A DNA stretch of 64,000 nucleotides from Amoebidium appalachense (lineage: Eukaryota > Ichthyosporea): positions 2,046,001 to 2,110,000 of the forward strand of contig CAVNZM010000009.1 in the NCBI GenBank assembly GCA_963693365.1. Reading direction: 5' to 3'. Positions 57,154-64,000 of this stretch are shown piece by piece. Numbering within the stretch: position 1 is the stretch's first letter; the number at the start of each line of letters is the position of its first letter. The position numbers were made by a program, and so were the translations under genes. The notes below the pieces were generated by a model. The model saw only the letters and a program-made list of their open reading frames with translations, did no database searches and was not told where the DNA came from.

Positions 57154-57290
57154 GCACACACACATAGGCACACACACACACACACACATACGCACACATA
57201 CATAGGCACACACACACACGCCAGGAGAAGTATAAACGTTGGAAGAAGGAACATGCACACACACACACCACCACCATCATCACATCACAT
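56440..57290. repeat. (CA)n arrays downstream of the RGS gene
   Basis: CA repeats with CG variants 56477-56740 (pure 56665-56733) and (CA)n 57079-57150 with short interruptions to about 57220. Between them is unique DNA without a recognised exon. Confidence 0.8.
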
Positions 57291-57762
57291 CTCACATATC
57301 CAAGCTCTATCCACACTAGCCCGCCGCGCTTTAATGCTGCCCTTTTAACTGCAACGCAATTTTACTCGAAAAGAATATTAAAGAATAGTAGATACACGTG
57401 AAGATTGCACCCCTTCACTTGGCACGATTGTGTGAACTTCTTGAACTGCCCTTCTTCCGCTTGACCTCCGGTTTTAAGTGCGGGAACAAAGGAAAAATTA
57501 GCGTGCCATATCTGGCACCATGATGGTTACCATATTTAGGTATATGTTTAACTAATTGCACAGATGTGACCTACTCTGATATTTTATACGTGATTAAATA
57601 TTGTTGTCCAATCGGGACTGCTGGCATACAAGTAGGTGTTTTTGTGCGAACTTCGAAGTCACACAAAACCTTGTTAGCCGTTGAATAAACAGGTCAAAAT
57701 ATTTGCTTCAATGTCTGCTGAGTTGCGGTGATGACACCGCGGTATGCATGTGACGAGAACGG
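57291..57762. other. Intergenic, nothing recognised
   Basis: Unique AT-leaning DNA between repeat arrays. Confidence 0.35.
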
Positions 57763-59645
<1,883 letters not shown>

Positions 59646-59919
59646 CCCATGCATATATGTATACGGAGGTTTGAGTTCTGAGAACTTCTGACGTGGCGGA
59701 GGAAATTTTTATGATTTGGTACAGCCGCTACAGCGGCCGATGCATAGCAGTTTTTCTACATACACAACGTCGGCTAAACCTTCAAATCCCACCGTTTTTC
59801 GTCATAGTCGGGAGCAACTGTCGGAGAGGTGCCTTGTACTTCGCCGAGGTCGGTGGCAGTGTATGCCTTCAACAAACTTGAAACAGAAAAATGCCAAAAC
59901 AGGTATATTACGAACTATG

Positions 59920-60420
59920 ATTGGTAATGGAATCTAAGCCAATCAACAGCATCTGGCTTCTGAGAAATAATTGGATGGCTTATTAGGAATCCAATCAGGT
60001 GATGATTCTTTGAAGCTGACCAATGGGAGCTGTCGAAAATTTAGCCAATCATATAATGTGGTAATAACTAAAAATCTTTGAATTTTCTGATTGGCCAACT
60101 TTGCAAAGTATGCATAGGTGCGCCGTAACTCCGGTGCCTCCCTAAGTCTGGGAGCAGACATCTAATCAATGAAGTAGTGGATAGTTATATTTCTACTATA
60201 GCTGTGTGTGTTCCAACCTTTGCCTGTAATGAATAAAAACTATTCAAAGCTATTCTAGCATATAGAGTATACCTGCAGGGTGCAGGTATCTTACAGGCAA
60301 TTGCTGGCTATTTGCGCTGCCGGCGCAGTGCATTCCTGAACGAATTGACGGTTTATGATAGGATCATTATCAGTAGGCATTTTAGACTGTTGACCAGCTT
60401 CCTTCCTCAAGGCAGCCAAT
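59920..60420. promoter_or_regulatory. Cluster of eight CCAAT/ATTGG motifs upstream of the surface-protein gene
   Basis: ATTGG at 59920, 59970 and 60090; CCAAT at 59939, 59991, 60020, 60045 and 60416. Seven lie within 175 bp at intervals of 19-45 bp. CCAAT is the NF-Y core. The block lies 170-670 bp upstream of the ATG at 60589. Confidence 0.45.
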
Positions 60421-60588
60421 CCGCGTCGCTTGTCTTTGTAAGTTGAAGCCAACGCACACTGAAACTACTCGTTTTTCGTGACTCCCAGTCAGTCTGTTTG
60501 TTTCCGTCCATATGCCACCCACACATTTTTAGGTTGATTATCTTACAAAGACACACACGGCGGCCGCGGGCCGTGAAAAGACACCAAA

Positions 60589-63179
60589 ATGGCACCGAGA
60601 AAATTGGTGTTAGGTCTAGCCATAGTTGCAGCAGCACTCGCAGTTAGCGTAGCAGGGGAAGACTCATTTCACGGGCACACTAAGGTAGAGACAGGTGCAT
60701 TGTACAAACACGTACGTGACGTGGACGCTGCAGATGGAAAAGCAATCGAGATTACTGCACAAAACGATAGCACTGAGAATGCACCTGCCCCAAGTAGTAA
60801 CGCTAACGTAGACGGTGCAAATAATGAGCAGGCAGTAGACGGTGAGAATTCTGGCACGGGGGGAACCATCAAACCCCCCAGACGCTCCGGCCGGACAAAC
60901 CACACAGGCAACAGTAGGCTCGGTTGTGCAAAACCAGCATGATGATCTTCTGTACGGTATCTCGCGCATGGCGGTGCGCGGCAATGGGTTCGATGCGGAC
61001 GGATACGACAGCCGCGGGTATAGTGCGTTTGGTTTCGACGCAAAGGGTGTGGATGAGAAGGGGAGGAATGTTCTCGACCCTGACTCTGGGTCGTCCGGGA
61101 AGTGGCTTGTCACTGCAACGGGCAAGGCCAATATTCCCACCAAGAATGCGGCCGACGACCCCACGCAGGAAGCAGAACCCACCCCTCCCGCCGAAGAAAC
61201 CAAACCTCAGGAGGAAAACGCAAACGAAGACCCTGCACCATCAGTAGACCAACCCAACACCGACACCCGTACCCCTGCAGACACGCGTACGTCTCCCCCC
61301 GAACCGAATCCCAACACTGACTCCCCCGCAGTTGACCCAAGCAGTGAAATCCAACTGCCAGCCACCGACGAACCAGTCCCGTCCCCACCCTCCGACACCC
61401 CCCCTGCCCCAGCCCCCAGTACCACTCCTGTTGACTCACCAGTTCCTAACCCCGTCCCCGCTACCAATCCAGATCTATACGGTAGCTCGTATATGGCTAC
61501 GCGTGGGCAGGGTTTCGATGCCGACGGATACGACCAACAGGGCTATGACGCTATGGGGTTCAATCAGAAGGGGGTGGACAGGCAGGGTAGGAGTAAGCTT
61601 GACTCGAAGGCTGGCGGCAAGAGCGGTGGTAGTGTTGCTGCTGGGGGGAAGGCCCTCACCCCCACCGAAACCTCCACACCAACCGAAACCGCCGATCGTG
61701 AACAACCCTCGAAATCAGCCAACGAAACCCCCGATAGCAAGGAACCCAAACAGCCCACCAACCTCGAGTCCAAACAACCACCCGCCACCGTTGAAACCAC
61801 TTCCGAGCCAGCCGAGCCGGTCACAACCGAATCGGGTCAGCAGCCCGGCCCGGTTACCACCGACCAGGGCTCTGTTCCTGCAGTTTCCCCCGTCGATACA
61901 TCTGCGCCTGTATGGGATGATCTCTACAGCGTAGCGATGATGGGTGTACGTGGGCAGGGATTCGACGCCGACGGATATAACATGGACGGGTTTGACGTCA
62001 TGGGGTTCACCCGGAAGGGTTATGACAAATGGGGCCGTCACAAGACAGTGCCCGAAGCCGGCCTCGTCCCACCAGGGGGAAAAGCAAGCACACCTACGGA
62101 TGGGAAAGCAAACATTCCCAAACACAATACACCTCCCCCTCCTCTCCCTCCCAGAAAGACAAGTTCTGCAAAGCCCGGACCCACGCACAAGGACATTGCA
62201 CAACGTCCTACCCCGAGCAAGAAAGTCAATCCAACCACCGTGACACCCCTGCCCCCACCGCTCCCTTCGTCTTCTGTCACTCCTACACCCGAACCCACTG
62301 TTGTTTACCCGTGCGGCCGCGCGGAACATTGTGGAAAGTACGACACTGTGTGCGTGGATTATACGCCCGTGTGCAGGCAAGGAAAATGCAAGAAGGGATA
62401 CTACAATAGTGGGGTGTTGCCGTATTCACCGTGTATTGGCCAATCGGAGGTCATCGTTGGCGGCCGCAGTGTTGCTATAAACGGCGATGGCACTGTTATG
62501 GTCGAGGTGTGGATTTTCTCCCCCCTCTTTCCCCCCCCCCCCCCCTCCTCCTCCCCCTCCCCCTTTGCCGTCCTCCCCCCTCTCCCCGCTCCCCTGGGAC
62601 ACCACACACACTCTCTCTCCTTCTCTGTCTTTCTCTTTGGCTTCTTCTTTCTCCTTCTCTCTCTCCCTCCCTCTCTCGCCACCTTCCCCACCCACACACA
62701 CCCTGCCCTTCCTTACACCCCAATTCGTAACCCCCTCCCATTGCTCCTTTTGCCCTCATCCCCCCTCCCTCACCCCCGCCATCAGTAAGCCCCGAGGCTC
62801 TCACAGGCTCGACAGTTATATACAACAGCTGTTTCGTTAAATCCAGCCTTCTGCACACTTTCCCTCCCCCCACCCCCCATCCCGCGCGCGCACAAACACG
62901 CACACACATACATACCCACCACACCCAACCCCATCCACTTAAAGCCCCAAAACACACACACAATACATGTGGTTTTTCGATGCTAGTGGAATTTCATCCC
63001 GTCAATCAAATTCTGACCTACTCCCCCCCCCCCTCTTCTCCCCCCCCCCCCCCCCCCCCCCTGTCCCCCCCCCCAAAAAACAAAAACCACTCCAGGGCCT
63101 ACCCGAGGCTATTGAGGACAAACGTATGCAGAAGGGTCAGGCAGCAGTCTTCCGTAAAACCAACGGCCAGTGGAAGCAG
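60589..63179 (+). CDS. Secreted surface protein with GFDADGY repeats, Cys-rich module and FG-GAP-like end; partial at right edge
   Basis: Exons 60589-62506 and 63096-63179, joined in phase 0. The protein begins with a signal peptide (MAPRKLVLGLAIVAAALAVS). An acidic region follows, then three repeats of about 40 residues near 60950-61080, 61480-61605 and 61925-62045. Each contains GFDADGY, then GY/GF-x3-GF-x2-KG-x-D-x2-GR. They are separated by Pro/Thr/Ser/Glu-rich linkers. A module with six Cys (about 62310-62435, CGRAEHCGKYDTVC and CRQGKC) leads into VGGRSVAINGDGTVMVE joined to GQAAVFRKTNGQWKQ, which resembles an FG-GAP/beta-propeller blade. The layout suggests a cell-wall or adhesion protein. 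The frame shifts once within 60842-60881, at a run of six G or a hypothetical 40-nt intron; a one-base error in the G run is the simplest reading. More blades are expected beyond the window. Confidence 0.72.
62507..63095 (+). repeat. C/CT-rich intron of the surface-protein gene
   Basis: Begins with donor GTGTGG, is almost entirely pyrimidine-rich (C runs about 63022-63034 and 63042-63061), and ends at CCACTCCAG. Confidence 0.75.

Positions 63180-64000
<821 letters not shown>

Overview
This window is nuclear DNA of a eukaryote. Coding sequence is cut into short exons (48-434 nt) by GT-AG introns of several hundred to about 3,000 nt, and much of the non-coding DNA is simple repeat: poly-G/poly-C tracts up to 65 nt, (CA/GT)n, (CT/GA)n and (AT)n. 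The gene content (an AF10/AF17-type PHD-ePHD protein, RGS protein, JmjC oxygenase, PARP-type ADP-ribosyltransferase, PCL/PHO80-type cyclin, cathepsin C) suggests an opisthokont. My best guess is a unicellular relative of animals such as an ichthyosporean of the Sphaeroforma type. That placement is inference and was not tested by any search.

Layout. 107-490 (-): first exon of a cathepsin C-like protease that runs off the left edge. 4894-5406 (-): small secreted or membrane-anchored Gly/Ser/Thr-rich protein. 9652-22337 (+): a 12-exon gene for a 389-residue AF10-like chromatin reader, with PHD, extended PHD, a basic NLS-like stretch and a C-terminal coiled coil. 24843-25586 (-): PARP-catalytic-domain protein, convergent with the AF10-like gene. 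29249-29956 (-): intronless PCL-type cyclin with an E2F-like site upstream. 38053-45537 (+): eight-exon JmjC oxygenase gene with possible extra 5' exons from 36224 or 34688. 47596-49546 (-): decayed non-LTR retrotransposon (reverse transcriptase plus C-terminal Cys motif). 52957-56407 (+): three-exon RGS-domain gene. 60589-63179 (+): secreted, repeat-bearing surface protein that continues past the right edge.

The exon models were built by hand from splice consensus, reading phase and domain continuity. For the AF10-like, JmjC and RGS genes every accepted junction preserves the reading phase, and the summed exon lengths are multiples of three. The genes look like independent loci, not a co-regulated cluster.

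The non-coding DNA is the most unusual part. Many splice sites sit inside or at the edge of microsatellites: (CA)nCAG acceptors and GTGTGT donors. A dispersed repeat family, always on the + strand and always inside introns of the two longest + strand genes, ends in a conserved block followed by poly-C. It carries tRNA-promoter-like A and B boxes and occurs twice as a 452-bp tandem dimer. I found no rRNA, tRNA or CRISPR array.
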